Shown here piece after piece: positions 17,271-25,123 of a stretch of 30,802 nt of DNA (position 1 is its first letter; every line of letters starts with the position of its first letter). Position numbers and translations under genes: made by a program. The stretch is from JAKAXG01 sp035702985 (GTDB taxonomy: Bacteria; Actinomycetota; Acidimicrobiia; Acidimicrobiales; Palsa-688): assembly GCA_035702985.1 (NCBI GenBank), contig DASSZD010000084.1, positions 1-30,802 on the forward strand, in the 5' to 3' direction. Under the pieces are notes generated by a model. The model saw nothing but the letters and a program-made list of their open reading frames with translations. It ran no database searches and was not told the DNA's origin.

Positions 17271-18191
17271 TCAGCTGTCGCTTCGGTCGGGCGGTGTGGC
17301 CGCCACGTTGTCGATGAGGCGGGCCCGGCCCAGGCGGGCGGCCATGAACAGCCGCACCTCGCCGGAGATGCGCGCCGGGCGGGTCAGGTCCCGCGGGTCG
17401 GCCACCTCGGCGTAGTCGAGGGTGAACCGGGGATGGGCCGCCAGGCACCCGCTCATGATCTGCACCGCCCGCGCCGGGTCGGTCAGCTCGTCCTCCTCGA
17501 TGGCCCGCTTGGCCGCCAGCAGGGCGTAGTACAGCTGCGGGGCCACCGCCCGCTCCTCGTCGCTGAGATAGGCGTTGCGGCTGGAGAGGGCCAAGCCGTC
17601 GGGGTCCCGCACCGTCGGGCAGCCGACCACCGCCACCGGCAGCGACAGGTCGGCAGCCATGCGCCGCACCACGGCCAGCTGCTGGAAGTCCTTCTCCCCG
17701 AAGTAGGCCCAGCACGGCCCGGTCAGGGAGAACAGCTTGGCCACGATGGTGGTCACCCCGTCGAAATGGCCGGGCCGGGACCGCCCTTCCATCGGGCCGG
17801 TCAGCCCGTCCACCCGGACGGTGGTCGCCCCCGGGTCGGGCCACAGCTCCTCGGGGGAGGGGGCGAACACGAAGTCGGCGCCGGCCTCCGCGGCCAGCAG
17901 GCAGTCCCGCTCCAGGTCCCTCGGGTAGGCCGCCAGGTCCTCGGCCGGCCCGAACTGCAGGGGGTTGACGTAGTCGGTGACCGCCACCACGTCGCACTCC
18001 CCGGCGGCCCTCCTGATCAGCGACATGTGCCCACCGTGAAGAGCGCCCATGGTGGGCACCAGGCCGACCTGTTGGCCCTTGGAGCGGCAGGTGTCCAGAC
18101 GGTCCCGCCAGGCCTGGGCCTGCTCGATTACTTCGACGGTCAAAAGGTCCTCGCTGACGTTCCGGCCCCGCGCAGGGTGCCGTTCGTACAT
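17271..18191 (-). CDS. panC: Pantothenate synthetase (pantoate-beta-alanine ligase)
   Basis: Joins pantoate and beta-alanine using ATP through a pantoyl-adenylate. A nucleotidyltransferase (HIGH-type) fold: VPTMGALHGGHMSLIRRA carries the HIGH-like HGGH (52-55), YVNPLQFGPAEDLAAYPR binds pantoate, YFGEKDFQQLAVVRRM follows, and the KMSKS-like loop is LALSSRNAYLS. The 306-residue frame starts at ATG 18191, with TACCAT 5 nt upstream. A TTG at 18143 has GCGAGGA about 5 nt upstream and would put 28 residues before VPTMG, close to the E. coli protein, so the shorter start is a serious alternative. Followed after 26 bp by panD, which supplies its beta-alanine. Confidence 0.95.
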   Translation of the reverse strand: MYERHPARGRNVSEDLLTVEVIEQAQAWRDRLDTCRSKGQQVGLVPTMGALHGGHMSLIRRAAGECDVVAVTDYVNPLQFGPAEDLAAYPRDLERDCLLAAEAGADFVFAPSPEELWPDPGATTVRVDGLTGPMEGRSRPGHFDGVTTIVAKLFSLTGPCWAYFGEKDFQQLAVVRRMAADLSLPVAVVGCPTVRDPDGLALSSRNAYLSDEERAVAPQLYYALLAAKRAIEEDELTDPARAVQIMSGCLAAHPRFTLDYAEVADPRDLTRPARISGEVRLFMAARLGRARLIDNVAATPPDRSDS

Positions 18192-18251
18192 CCCGGATGG
18201 TACCCAAAGCGGGCTCCCGGGCGGGAATTGACGCTGGGCCTGCCGCCGGAC

Positions 18252-18827
18252 CTACAGGGTCCCCACCGGCCGTACCCCCCGCCCGATGTCGGTCGTCAGG
18301 TGGCCCACGACCAGCTCCGGGGCCAGGTCGGCCAGCGGCACCAGCACGAACCCCCGCTCCCACATGCGGGGATGGGGGACGACCAGATCGGGCTCCTCCA
18401 CCTTCTCGTCGCCGACGAGGAGCACGTCCACGTCGAGCGTGCGCGGCCCCCACCGCTCCAGCCGGACCCGCTCGGCGGCGGCCTCGGCGGCCTGGGCCAG
18501 GGCCAGGAGCTCCCGGGGGGTGCGGGTGGTGCGCAACTCGACCACGCAGTTGAGGTAGGCCCCCTGCCCCGGGGGGCCGCCCACCGGGTCGGTCTCGTAC
18601 ACGTGGGAGACGGCGACCACGTCCGGCAGCCGCTGCACCGCCCCGGCCAGGTATCCCCGGCGGTCGCCCAGATTGGACCCGAGGGCCAGGAAGGCCCGCA
18701 CCGGTTCGCGGGGTTGGCGCCTCTCCTGCAGCACCTCCGAGGCGTGGGGCGGGGGCGGCGCGTCGCCGGCCGGCGGGTGGGGCCGGCGCGACGCCGGAGT
18801 CTGCGGGCGGGACCGGCGCTTGGTCAC
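18252..18827 (-). CDS. folK: 2-amino-4-hydroxy-6-hydroxymethyldihydropteridine pyrophosphokinase (HPPK)
   Basis: Transfers pyrophosphate from ATP to 6-hydroxymethyl-dihydropterin, making the substrate for FolP. The HPPK core begins around residue 43: RAFLALGSNLGDRRGYL, VYETDPVGGPPGQGAYLNCV, RLERWGPRTLDVDVLLV (Asp pair binding Mg) and PHPRMWERGFVLVPL. The first ~42 residues are Pro/Arg-rich and absent from most homologues. The start is GTG 18827, overlapping the folB stop by four bases (GTGA); a GTG at residue 43 is possible but has no nearby ribosome-binding site. The gap to panC is 60 bp. Confidence 0.95.
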   Translation of the reverse strand: MTKRRSRPQTPASRRPHPPAGDAPPPPHASEVLQERRQPREPVRAFLALGSNLGDRRGYLAGAVQRLPDVVAVSHVYETDPVGGPPGQGAYLNCVVELRTTRTPRELLALAQAAEAAAERVRLERWGPRTLDVDVLLVGDEKVEEPDLVVPHPRMWERGFVLVPLADLAPELVVGHLTTDIGRGVRPVGTL

Positions 18828-19264
18828 CGGCGGGGGCCGGGATCGGCCGGGCCGGGCCGGGACGTCAGCTCGTCGCGCCGGCGGTGGATGCGCACCCCGG
18901 CGGTGGCCAGATCCAGCGGCACGGGCGGTCGCAGCTTGCGGACGGTGACGGTGACCGCCTCGACCGCCGGGGACGGGCCGGGGGCGTGCACCGCGGCCCG
19001 GGCGATGCGCTCGGCCAGGTGCTCCAGCAGGTCGGCGTGGCCCGCCTGCACCTCGGCGGCGACGGCGGCGGCCACCGCCCCGTAGTCGACGGTACGGGCC
19101 AGGTCGTCGCTCTCCCCGGCCGGGCGCAGGTCGAGGTGCAGGTCCAGGTCGACCTCGAACGGCTGGGCCCGGCCCTTCTCCTCCTCCAGCGCCCCGTGGG
19201 CGGCGGTGACCCGCAGGCCCCGGAGCTGGATCACGTCGGTGCCGGCAGGGCCGGTGCCGGTCAC
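18824..19264 (-). CDS. folB: Dihydroneopterin aldolase
   Basis: Cleaves dihydroneopterin to 6-hydroxymethyl-dihydropterin and glycolaldehyde, between the FolE and FolK steps. 146 residues. The family pattern is clear: DVIQLRGLRVTAAHGALEEEK (quoted here in part: VTAAHGALEEEK with the substrate-binding Glu), FEVDLDLHLDL, DDLARTVDYGAV, LLEHLAERIA and VTVTVRKLRPPVP with the catalytic-region Lys. An Arg/Pro-rich tail follows (RRRDELTSRPGPADPGPRR). GTG 19264 overlaps the upstream stop by four bases. Both neighbours are joined by GTGA overlaps, so tight translational coupling is likely. Confidence 0.94.
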   Translation of the reverse strand: MTGTGPAGTDVIQLRGLRVTAAHGALEEEKGRAQPFEVDLDLHLDLRPAGESDDLARTVDYGAVAAAVAAEVQAGHADLLEHLAERIARAAVHAPGPSPAVEAVTVTVRKLRPPVPLDLATAGVRIHRRRDELTSRPGPADPGPRR

Positions 19265-19788
19265 TCCGCGGCGGCCGGCTCGGGGGCGCTACCGGCCAGC
19301 TGGGGGGCCAGCGCCACCAGTTCCCTCCCGGCCGGGCCCATCTGGCGGCCCAGGATCCGCTCCACCACGGCGATGGCCTTGGGGCCGCTCGGCACCATGC
19401 CCGACCAGCGCAGGTAGCCGGCCACCACGCCCATGAGCCGGTCGCCCAGCTCCTCCTGGTGCACCAGGATCCGCTCCCCCGACCCCAGCCAGTGCTTCAG
19501 GTGGAAGTACAGCTCGGCGAGCACGGCGGCGGTGTCGTCCTGGGGGCCGAACGGCACGTGCGACCACGTCATGTCGAGCTCGTCGTAGGCGTGGAGGTTG
19601 TGGGGTGACGGCAGGAGCGACACGATCCGGGTGAAACCCTCACCCCGCAACCACAGGATCTCCTCGTGGCGGCGGACCTTGCGGTGGTTGCGGGCGTAGC
19701 CGCCCGGCCGTTCGCTGACGGCCAGCTTGCCCTTGATGATCCAGGCGAAGAACCGGGGGGGTATCCCCTTCGCCCACTTACCCTTCAA
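19261..19788 (-). CDS. Dual-specificity-phosphatase-like protein with degenerate active site (HQX5R)
   Basis: 175 residues, function unknown. The middle resembles the DSP/protein-tyrosine-phosphatase fold: LRGEGFTRIVSLLPSP, WSHVPFGPQDD (Asp-rich loop at 84-85), a helix LYFHLKHWLGSGE, then ILVHQEELGDRLMGVVAGYL. The last segment aligns with the family's VHCxxGxxRTGxxxAxYL P-loop, but residue 111, where the catalytic Cys belongs, is Gln, while Arg117 is kept. It is therefore probably not a cysteine-dependent phosphatase; it may bind a phosphate-containing ligand or act as scaffold. TTG 19788 is the start: GGAGG lies 7 nt upstream and the codon overlaps the folP stop (TTGA). Embedded between folP and folB, so expressed with folate genes. 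The fold call is inferred from motif pattern only. Confidence 0.6.
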   Translation of the reverse strand: MKGKWAKGIPPRFFAWIIKGKLAVSERPGGYARNHRKVRRHEEILWLRGEGFTRIVSLLPSPHNLHAYDELDMTWSHVPFGPQDDTAAVLAELYFHLKHWLGSGERILVHQEELGDRLMGVVAGYLRWSGMVPSGPKAIAVVERILGRQMGPAGRELVALAPQLAGSAPEPAAAE

Positions 19789-20594
19789 CCCGCCACCTCC
19801 ATTGGATGAGCACCCGACCTGGTTGCTCTCCCGGCGGCCAGCCGGCTGGCCATGACCGCGGGCCTTACATCATGCACCCTGACCATGGCCGCACCCTGGG
19901 TAATCGCCCACGCCGTGGTGGCCACCGTGCCCTCCAGCCGCTGCAGGGCCGGCAGCGGGTCGGTCCCCGGGGCCGCCACCCGGCCGAGGAAGGACTTGCG
20001 GCTGGTGCCGACCAGCACCGGCCATCCGCTGTCCACCAGTACCGACAGGTGCTTGAGCAGGCTGAGGTTGTGGTGGGCGTTCTTGGCGAAGCCGATGCCG
20101 GGATCGATCCAGATGCGCTCCACACCGGCCCGGGCCGCCCGCTCCGCCCGGTCCAGGAGGTGATCCCTCACCTCGGTCACGACATCGCTGTACACGGCCC
20201 GGCGCTGCATGTCGGACGGCTCGCCCCGCATGTGCATGGCCACCCATCCGGCCCCGGTGTCGGCGGCCACCGGCCACAGCGAGGAGGACACGTCGTTGAT
20301 CACCGTCGCCCCGGCCGCCACCGCGGACCGGGCGACCGGTTCCTTGCGGGTGTCGACCGAGATCTCCACCTCGCCGGCCAGGGCCTCGATGACGGGCAGT
20401 ACCCGCCTCATCTCCTCGTCGGCGTCTACCGGCGAGGCGCCGGGCCGGGTGGACTCGCCCCCGACGTCTATCATGTCGGCTCCCTCGGCGATCATCTGGC
20501 GGCCGTGGGCTATGGCCGCCGCCGGGTCGAGCCATCTGCCCCCGTCGGAGAAGGAATCGGGTGTCACGTTGAGCACACCCATCACCCGAGCCAC
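19785..20594 (-). CDS. folP: Dihydropteroate synthase
   Basis: Condenses hydroxymethyl-dihydropterin pyrophosphate with p-aminobenzoate; the sulfonamide target. A TIM barrel with the standard signatures: MGVLNVTPDSFSDGG at residues 5-19, DMIDVGGESTRPGASPV, ISVDTRK, INDVSS, IWIDPGIGFAKNAHHNL, VGTSRKSFLG, and VRVHDVRP at the end. I start at GTG 20594 (MARVMGVLNV..., 269 residues), typical for the family; the frame is open further upstream but partly overlaps folE. There is no Shine-Dalgarno, but TACGCT lies 6 nt upstream. The stop overlaps the DSP-like gene. Confidence 0.95.
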   Translation of the reverse strand: MARVMGVLNVTPDSFSDGGRWLDPAAAIAHGRQMIAEGADMIDVGGESTRPGASPVDADEEMRRVLPVIEALAGEVEISVDTRKEPVARSAVAAGATVINDVSSSLWPVAADTGAGWVAMHMRGEPSDMQRRAVYSDVVTEVRDHLLDRAERAARAGVERIWIDPGIGFAKNAHHNLSLLKHLSVLVDSGWPVLVGTSRKSFLGRVAAPGTDPLPALQRLEGTVATTAWAITQGAAMVRVHDVRPAVMASRLAAGRATRSGAHPMEVAG

Positions 20595-20600
20595 GGGGTC

Positions 20601-20606
20601 AGCGTA
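20601..20606 (-). promoter_or_regulatory. Candidate -10 element (TACGCT) of folP
   Basis: On the reverse strand TACGCT (TANNNT) ends 6 nt before the folP GTG at 20594, inside the 77-bp gap after folE. It could provide a leaderless internal promoter for folP and the genes behind it. Confidence 0.3.
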
Positions 20607-20671
20607 CAGGTACGGGACCGCCCCCACCCCGGCGAAGAGCACCCAGAGTGGCGGCCGGGGCCGGGGTCGGT

Positions 20672-21310
20672 TCAGCCCCGGCCGTGGATGAAGCTCATGG
20701 CTTCGGCCCGGGCGGCCACGCTGTCGCGCATCAGCCCCCGCACGGCGGAGGTGACGGTGGTGGCGCCCGGCTTGCGCACCCCTCGCATGGACATGCACAG
20801 GTGCTCGGCCTCCACCACCACCAGTACCCCACGGGGGTCCAGCACCTCGACCAGGCAGTCGGCCACCTGGGTGGTGAGGCGCTCCTGCACCTGCGGCCGC
20901 TTGGAGAACCCCTCGACCAGCCGGGCCAGCTTCGACAGGCCGGTGATCCGGCCGTCCTCATTGGGGATGTAGGCCACGTGGGCGTGACCGAACCAGGGGA
21001 CCAGGTGGTGCTCGCACATGCTGAAGATGGGGATGTCCTTGACCATCACCATCTCGTCGTGCTCCGCCTCGAACACGACCTTGAGGTGGTCCCCCGGGCT
21101 CTCGCGCAGCCCGGCGAAGATCTCGGCGTACATGCGGGCCACCCGCTTGGGCGTGTCCAGCAGGCCGTCCCGGTCCGGGTTCTCGCCGATGGCGGCCAGG
21201 ATCTCGCGCACGGCCGCCTCGATGCGGGGCAGGTCCACGCCGAGCGGTGCGGGGCCGGTGTCCGGATCCTCGTCGATGGTGGGGTCGACCTCCGTTCCTG
21301 AGCTGACCAT
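20672..21310 (-). CDS. folE: GTP cyclohydrolase I
   Basis: First enzyme of folate synthesis: GTP to 7,8-dihydroneopterin triphosphate. 212 residues. The zinc ligands are visible: Cys99 and His102 in SMCEHHLVPWFGHAHVAYIP, and Cys172 in EAEHLCMSMRGV. The substrate region SKLARLVEGFSKRPQVQERL is also present. The first ~25 residues are an acidic, Pro-containing tail. ATG 21310 shares one base with the ftsH stop (TGATG), so the two are translationally coupled. Homodecamer in the family; acts before FolB. Confidence 0.97.
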   Translation of the reverse strand: MVSSGTEVDPTIDEDPDTGPAPLGVDLPRIEAAVREILAAIGENPDRDGLLDTPKRVARMYAEIFAGLRESPGDHLKVVFEAEHDEMVMVKDIPIFSMCEHHLVPWFGHAHVAYIPNEDGRITGLSKLARLVEGFSKRPQVQERLTTQVADCLVEVLDPRGVLVVVEAEHLCMSMRGVRKPGATTVTSAVRGLMRDSVAARAEAMSFIHGRG

Positions 21311-23493
21311 CACTGCTCGCTGGGCTTGGGCGCCGGGCGGGCCCGGCGCTTGGCGGCCGGCTCGCCTGCGGCCCGGGGCGGGGCGTCGGGCGCCGGTTGA
21401 TCCGACGAGCGGCGGGCTGCGGGCTGCGCCGCGGAGCGGCGGGTGGGCTGCGCCGCGGAGCGGCGGCCGGGCTGCGTCCCCGACCGGCGACCCGGTTGGG
21501 CGGCCGTACTGCGGGTGGGCTGAGCCGCCGGCTCGGCCTGCGGGGCGGCCGGGGCGGCCGGGGCGGCGCCACCGCCGGCCGCCGCGTCGCCGGCTGCGGA
21601 CGCGGCCGGGTCCCCGCCCCGGTCCCGGCGGCCGCGGGTCGTCCGGGCCGGCGCGGCGCCGCCACGCCGGCCGCCATCGGGCCAGGTTGCGAGCGGGCCG
21701 AGGATCTCGGCCAGGTCCAGGGTGTCGAGGGTCTCCTGCTCCACCAGTGCGCGGGCCATGCGGTCCAGGGTGTCCCGGTGGTGCACCAGCACGGCGCGGG
21801 CCCGCTCGTGGGCCTCGTCGACCAGCCCGCGGACCTCCCGGTCGATGACCGCCGCCACCTCCTCGGAGTAGTTGGCCTGATGGTTGAGCTGGCGCCCGAG
21901 GAACACCTCGCCTTCGCGCTGGCCGAGCTGCTGGGGGCCCAGGGCGTCGCTCATCCCGTACTCGGTGACCATGGCCCTGGCGATGCGGGTCACCTTCTCG
22001 ATGTCGTTCTCGGCGCCCGTGGTGGGCTCGGAGAACACGATCTCCTCGGCCGTGCGGCCCCCCAGGCACATGGCCATGGAGTCGCGCAGCTGGCTGCGGG
22101 AATGGTTGTAGCGGTCCTCGGGCAGGGTGTAGGTCAGGCCCAACGACCGGCTGCGGGCCACGATCGACACCTTGTGGATGGGGTCGGCGTGGGGCAGGAC
22201 GTGGCCGACGATGGCGTGGCCGGCCTCGTGGTAGGCCGTGACCAGCTTGTCCTCGTCGCTCATCACCAGCGTTTTGCGCTCGGGGCCGGCCAGGACCCGG
22301 TCGATGGCCTCCTCGCACTCGCGCATGCCGATCTGGCGGAGGTTGCGCCGGGCCGTGAGGATGGCCGCCTCGTTGAGCAGGTTGGCCAGATCGGCACCGG
22401 TGAACCCGGGGGTCCGCTTGGCCAGCACGCCGAGATCGACGCTGTCGGCCAGCGGCTTGTCCTTGGCGTGCACGTCGAGGATGCGGCGCCGGCCGGCCAG
22501 GTCCGGGCGGTCCACGACGATCTGGCGGTCGAAGCGCCCGGGCCGCAGCAGCGCCGGGTCCAGGATGTCGGGCCGGTTGGTCGCGGCGATGAGGATGATC
22601 CCGCCCCTCACGTCGAAGCCGTCCATCTCCACCAGCAGCTGGTTGAGGGTCTGCTCCCGCTCGTCGTGGCCGCCCCCCATGCCGGCACCCCGGTGGCGGC
22701 CGACGGCGTCGATCTCGTCCATGAAGACGATGGACGGGGCGTTGGCCTTGGCCTGCTCGAACAGATCCCGGACCCGGCTGGCCCCCACACCTACGAACAT
22801 CTCCACGAAGTCGGAACCCGATATCGAGAAGAACGGCACGCCGGCCTCGCCGGCCACCGCCCGGGCCAGCAGCGTCTTGCCGGTGCCGGGCGGCCCGAAC
22901 AGCAGCACCCCCTTGGGGATCTTGGCGCCGAGCGCGTGGAAGCGGGCCGGGGACTCGAGGAACTCCTTGATCTCCTGCAGTTCGGCCACCGCCTCGTCGG
23001 CCCCGGCCACGTCGGCGAACGTCACCCTGGACTGGTCCTTGACCGCAGCCCGGGCCCGGGCCTTGCCGAACTGCATGATCTTCGACCCGCCGCCCTGCAT
23101 GGTGACCATCAGGTAGACGAGCAGCCCTCCGAAGAACAGCACCGGCAGCCAGGTGTCGACCAGGCTCAGCCACACGCTGGACGTGCTGTGCGAAACCGTG
23201 ACCTTGACACCCGACGACAGCATCTTGGAGGTCAGCGGTTCGGTCAGCCGGTCGGGATAGGCCACCGAGTAGGTCGTGCCGTCGCGCAGCTTGCCGGTGA
23301 TCCGGTCGGTGCCGTCGTGGACGGTGGCGTCGATCACCTTCCCGGGCGTGGCCAGGTCGTGCTCGAACTGGCTGAGGCTGAGCGTCGACGCCGACGAGCC
23401 GCCCCGCAACGCCAGAACCAGGATGAGCGCGACCAGGACGGCGACGACCGCGTAGAGGTAGCGGCGGCGGGCGAACCTCTTCATCGACCTCAT
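21310..23493 (-). CDS. ftsH: ATP-dependent zinc metalloprotease FtsH
   Basis: Membrane-anchored AAA+ protease that degrades misassembled membrane proteins and some regulators. 727 residues. Two transmembrane segments (about 12-30 and 111-132) flank a short extracytoplasmic domain. The AAA module has Walker A GPPGTGKT (200-207), pore loop MFVG, Walker B VFMDEID (257-263) and SRH NRPDILDPALLRPGR. The protease domain has HEAGH (422-426) and the third zinc ligand Asp497 in ENDIEK. After about residue 625 comes an Ala/Pro/Arg-rich cytosolic tail with five octapeptide-like QPxRRS units (about 656-696). ATG 23493 overlaps the hpt stop (ATGA); an ATG three codons further on is an alternative. Confidence 0.97.
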   Translation of the reverse strand: MRSMKRFARRRYLYAVVAVLVALILVLALRGGSSASTLSLSQFEHDLATPGKVIDATVHDGTDRITGKLRDGTTYSVAYPDRLTEPLTSKMLSSGVKVTVSHSTSSVWLSLVDTWLPVLFFGGLLVYLMVTMQGGGSKIMQFGKARARAAVKDQSRVTFADVAGADEAVAELQEIKEFLESPARFHALGAKIPKGVLLFGPPGTGKTLLARAVAGEAGVPFFSISGSDFVEMFVGVGASRVRDLFEQAKANAPSIVFMDEIDAVGRHRGAGMGGGHDEREQTLNQLLVEMDGFDVRGGIILIAATNRPDILDPALLRPGRFDRQIVVDRPDLAGRRRILDVHAKDKPLADSVDLGVLAKRTPGFTGADLANLLNEAAILTARRNLRQIGMRECEEAIDRVLAGPERKTLVMSDEDKLVTAYHEAGHAIVGHVLPHADPIHKVSIVARSRSLGLTYTLPEDRYNHSRSQLRDSMAMCLGGRTAEEIVFSEPTTGAENDIEKVTRIARAMVTEYGMSDALGPQQLGQREGEVFLGRQLNHQANYSEEVAAVIDREVRGLVDEAHERARAVLVHHRDTLDRMARALVEQETLDTLDLAEILGPLATWPDGGRRGGAAPARTTRGRRDRGGDPAASAAGDAAAGGGAAPAAPAAPQAEPAAQPTRSTAAQPGRRSGTQPGRRSAAQPTRRSAAQPAARRSSDQPAPDAPPRAAGEPAAKRRARPAPKPSEQ

Positions 23494-24143
23494 CGACCCG
23501 CCAAGCTACCCTGACCTTCCCCGGATTCCGGGTCGAGGTATACGGCCAGATAGGGAAGGTTCCGGTACCGCTCGGCGGCGTCGAGGCCGTATCCGATCAC
23601 GAACTCCGGGGGTATCTGGAAGCCCTGGTAGGCCAGGTCGAGGTCCACCGACTGCAGGCCCTCCTTGACCAGCAGTGCGCACACCTCCAGAGAGGCCGGG
23701 TTGCGGGCCGCCAGGTTCCGGCGCAGGAACGACAGGGTCAGGCCGGAGTCCACTATGTCCTCAACGATCACCACGTGGCGGCCGCTCAGGTCCACGTCGA
23801 GGTCCATCACGATCCGCACCACCCCGCTGGTATGGGTGGAGCTGCCGTAGGACGACACCGCCATGAAGTCGATCTCCACCGGCAGCTCGATGGCCCGGGC
23901 CAGATCCGACAGGAAGAAGCATGCCCCTTTGAGCACGCCCACCAGCAGCGGGGGACGCTCCCGGTAGTCGGCGGTGATGGCCGCCCCCAGCTCCCTGACC
24001 CGGCGCTTGAGGTCCGCTTCGGGCACCACGATCCGCCCGATACGGGGATCGCCGGCGGCCGGGTCGAACGACTCGGCCGGCGCGCCGGGACCGGCGGCAG
24101 CTCCCGTCCCGTCCCCGCCGGTCCCCGGCAACCGGGCCGTCAC
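23490..24143 (-). CDS. hpt: Hypoxanthine(-guanine) phosphoribosyltransferase
   Basis: Purine salvage: hypoxanthine or guanine plus PRPP to IMP or GMP. 217 residues, like the mycobacterial enzyme. The PRPP-binding motif is HVVIVEDIVDSGLTL (around 124-137). LLVGVLKGACFFLSDL, DFMAVSSYGSSTHTSG (flexible loop) and FVIGYGLDAAERYRNLPY are family-typical. The first ~35 residues form a Gly/Ala-rich extension. GTG 24143 overlaps the tilS stop (GTGA). The tilS-hpt-ftsH linkage is conserved widely in bacteria. Confidence 0.95.
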   Translation of the reverse strand: MTARLPGTGGDGTGAAAGPGAPAESFDPAAGDPRIGRIVVPEADLKRRVRELGAAITADYRERPPLLVGVLKGACFFLSDLARAIELPVEIDFMAVSSYGSSTHTSGVVRIVMDLDVDLSGRHVVIVEDIVDSGLTLSFLRRNLAARNPASLEVCALLVKEGLQSVDLDLAYQGFQIPPEFVIGYGLDAAERYRNLPYLAVYLDPESGEGQGSLAGR

Positions 24144-25123
24144 GCATCCCCTCCGTCCACCGACAGCGTGAGCCGACCGGCCCGCCGGCTCACCCGGCGG
24201 CCGCCGGTGATCTGGCACGCCCGGCGGGTCCCGTCCACGACCTGCATCACCCGGCCCAGCTCGGCGGATGAGGGGGGATGGGCCTCCGGGCCTCCGCCCG
24301 CCCGGGGGGAACGCAGCCAGGAGCGCAGCGCCCGGCGGGCCAGCGCCGGCGGGGCGGCCCGCAGGGACCGGACGTCGACGGGATCCACCGCCGAGGCCAG
24401 TTCGTCGAGAAGTTCCACATCGGCGGCGGCCAGCTCCGCCTGGCGGGCCAGCACCGGCACCAGGTCGCGCCCGGCGATGTCGCCCAGCAGCGGCAGGACC
24501 TCGGTCCGGATCCGGTTGCGCCGGAACCGGGGGTCGGTGTTGGTCGGGTCCTGGATGGGCTGGAACCCGGCCTCCGTGCAGATCCCGGCCGTCTCCCGGC
24601 GGCGCAGGTCGAGCAGCGGGCGGCCCACGGCCGGGCCTCGACCGGACGCCCCGGCCCCTGGCCTCATGCCCGACAGGCCGTCCAGGGCGGCGCCGCGCAG
24701 CACGTTGAGAAGCACCGTCTCGGCCTGGTCGTCCATGGTGTGGCCGGTCAGGACACCGGCCGGCAGCGCCTGGTAGCGGGCCCGCCGGGCCCGGGCCTCG
24801 AGGTCCCCCCCGGGACCGACGCGCACCCGGCGGCACTCGAAGCCGAAGCCCAGCGACGCCGCCATGGCGGCCACCGCCGGCGCCTCGGCCGCCGACCCGG
24901 GGCGCAGGCCGTGGTCCACGTGGATGACTGTCCCCTGCAGGCCGGCGGCCCGGGCCAGGATCATCAGGGCCACCGAGTCGGGGCCCCCCGACACGGCCAG
25001 GCTCACCGGACCGGAGGAGGCGTCCGGGAACCGGCAGCGGCTCAGGAACGGGGCGGCCGCCCCACGGGCCCGGTCGGCCACCGGGGCACCGGCGTCCCCG
25101 ACCGGGAGGACGCCGACGCTCAC
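24140..25123 (-). CDS. tilS: tRNA(Ile)-lysidine synthetase
   Basis: Modifies the wobble cytidine of the CAU-anticodon tRNA-Ile to lysidine using ATP and lysine, so that it reads AUA. 327 residues. The ATP-pyrophosphatase P-loop is VSLAVSGGPDSVAL (SGGPDS at 45-50). IHVDHGLR, TGHTMDDQAETVLLNVLRGA and DPTNTDPRFRRNRIRTEVLPLL are the TilS signatures. The C-terminal region is short and less conserved, as usual in actinobacteria. GTG 25123 overlaps the upstream metalloprotease stop by four bases. Confidence 0.95.
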   Translation of the reverse strand: MSVGVLPVGDAGAPVADRARGAAAPFLSRCRFPDASSGPVSLAVSGGPDSVALMILARAAGLQGTVIHVDHGLRPGSAAEAPAVAAMAASLGFGFECRRVRVGPGGDLEARARRARYQALPAGVLTGHTMDDQAETVLLNVLRGAALDGLSGMRPGAGASGRGPAVGRPLLDLRRRETAGICTEAGFQPIQDPTNTDPRFRRNRIRTEVLPLLGDIAGRDLVPVLARQAELAAADVELLDELASAVDPVDVRSLRAAPPALARRALRSWLRSPRAGGGPEAHPPSSAELGRVMQVVDGTRRACQITGGRRVSRRAGRLTLSVDGGDA

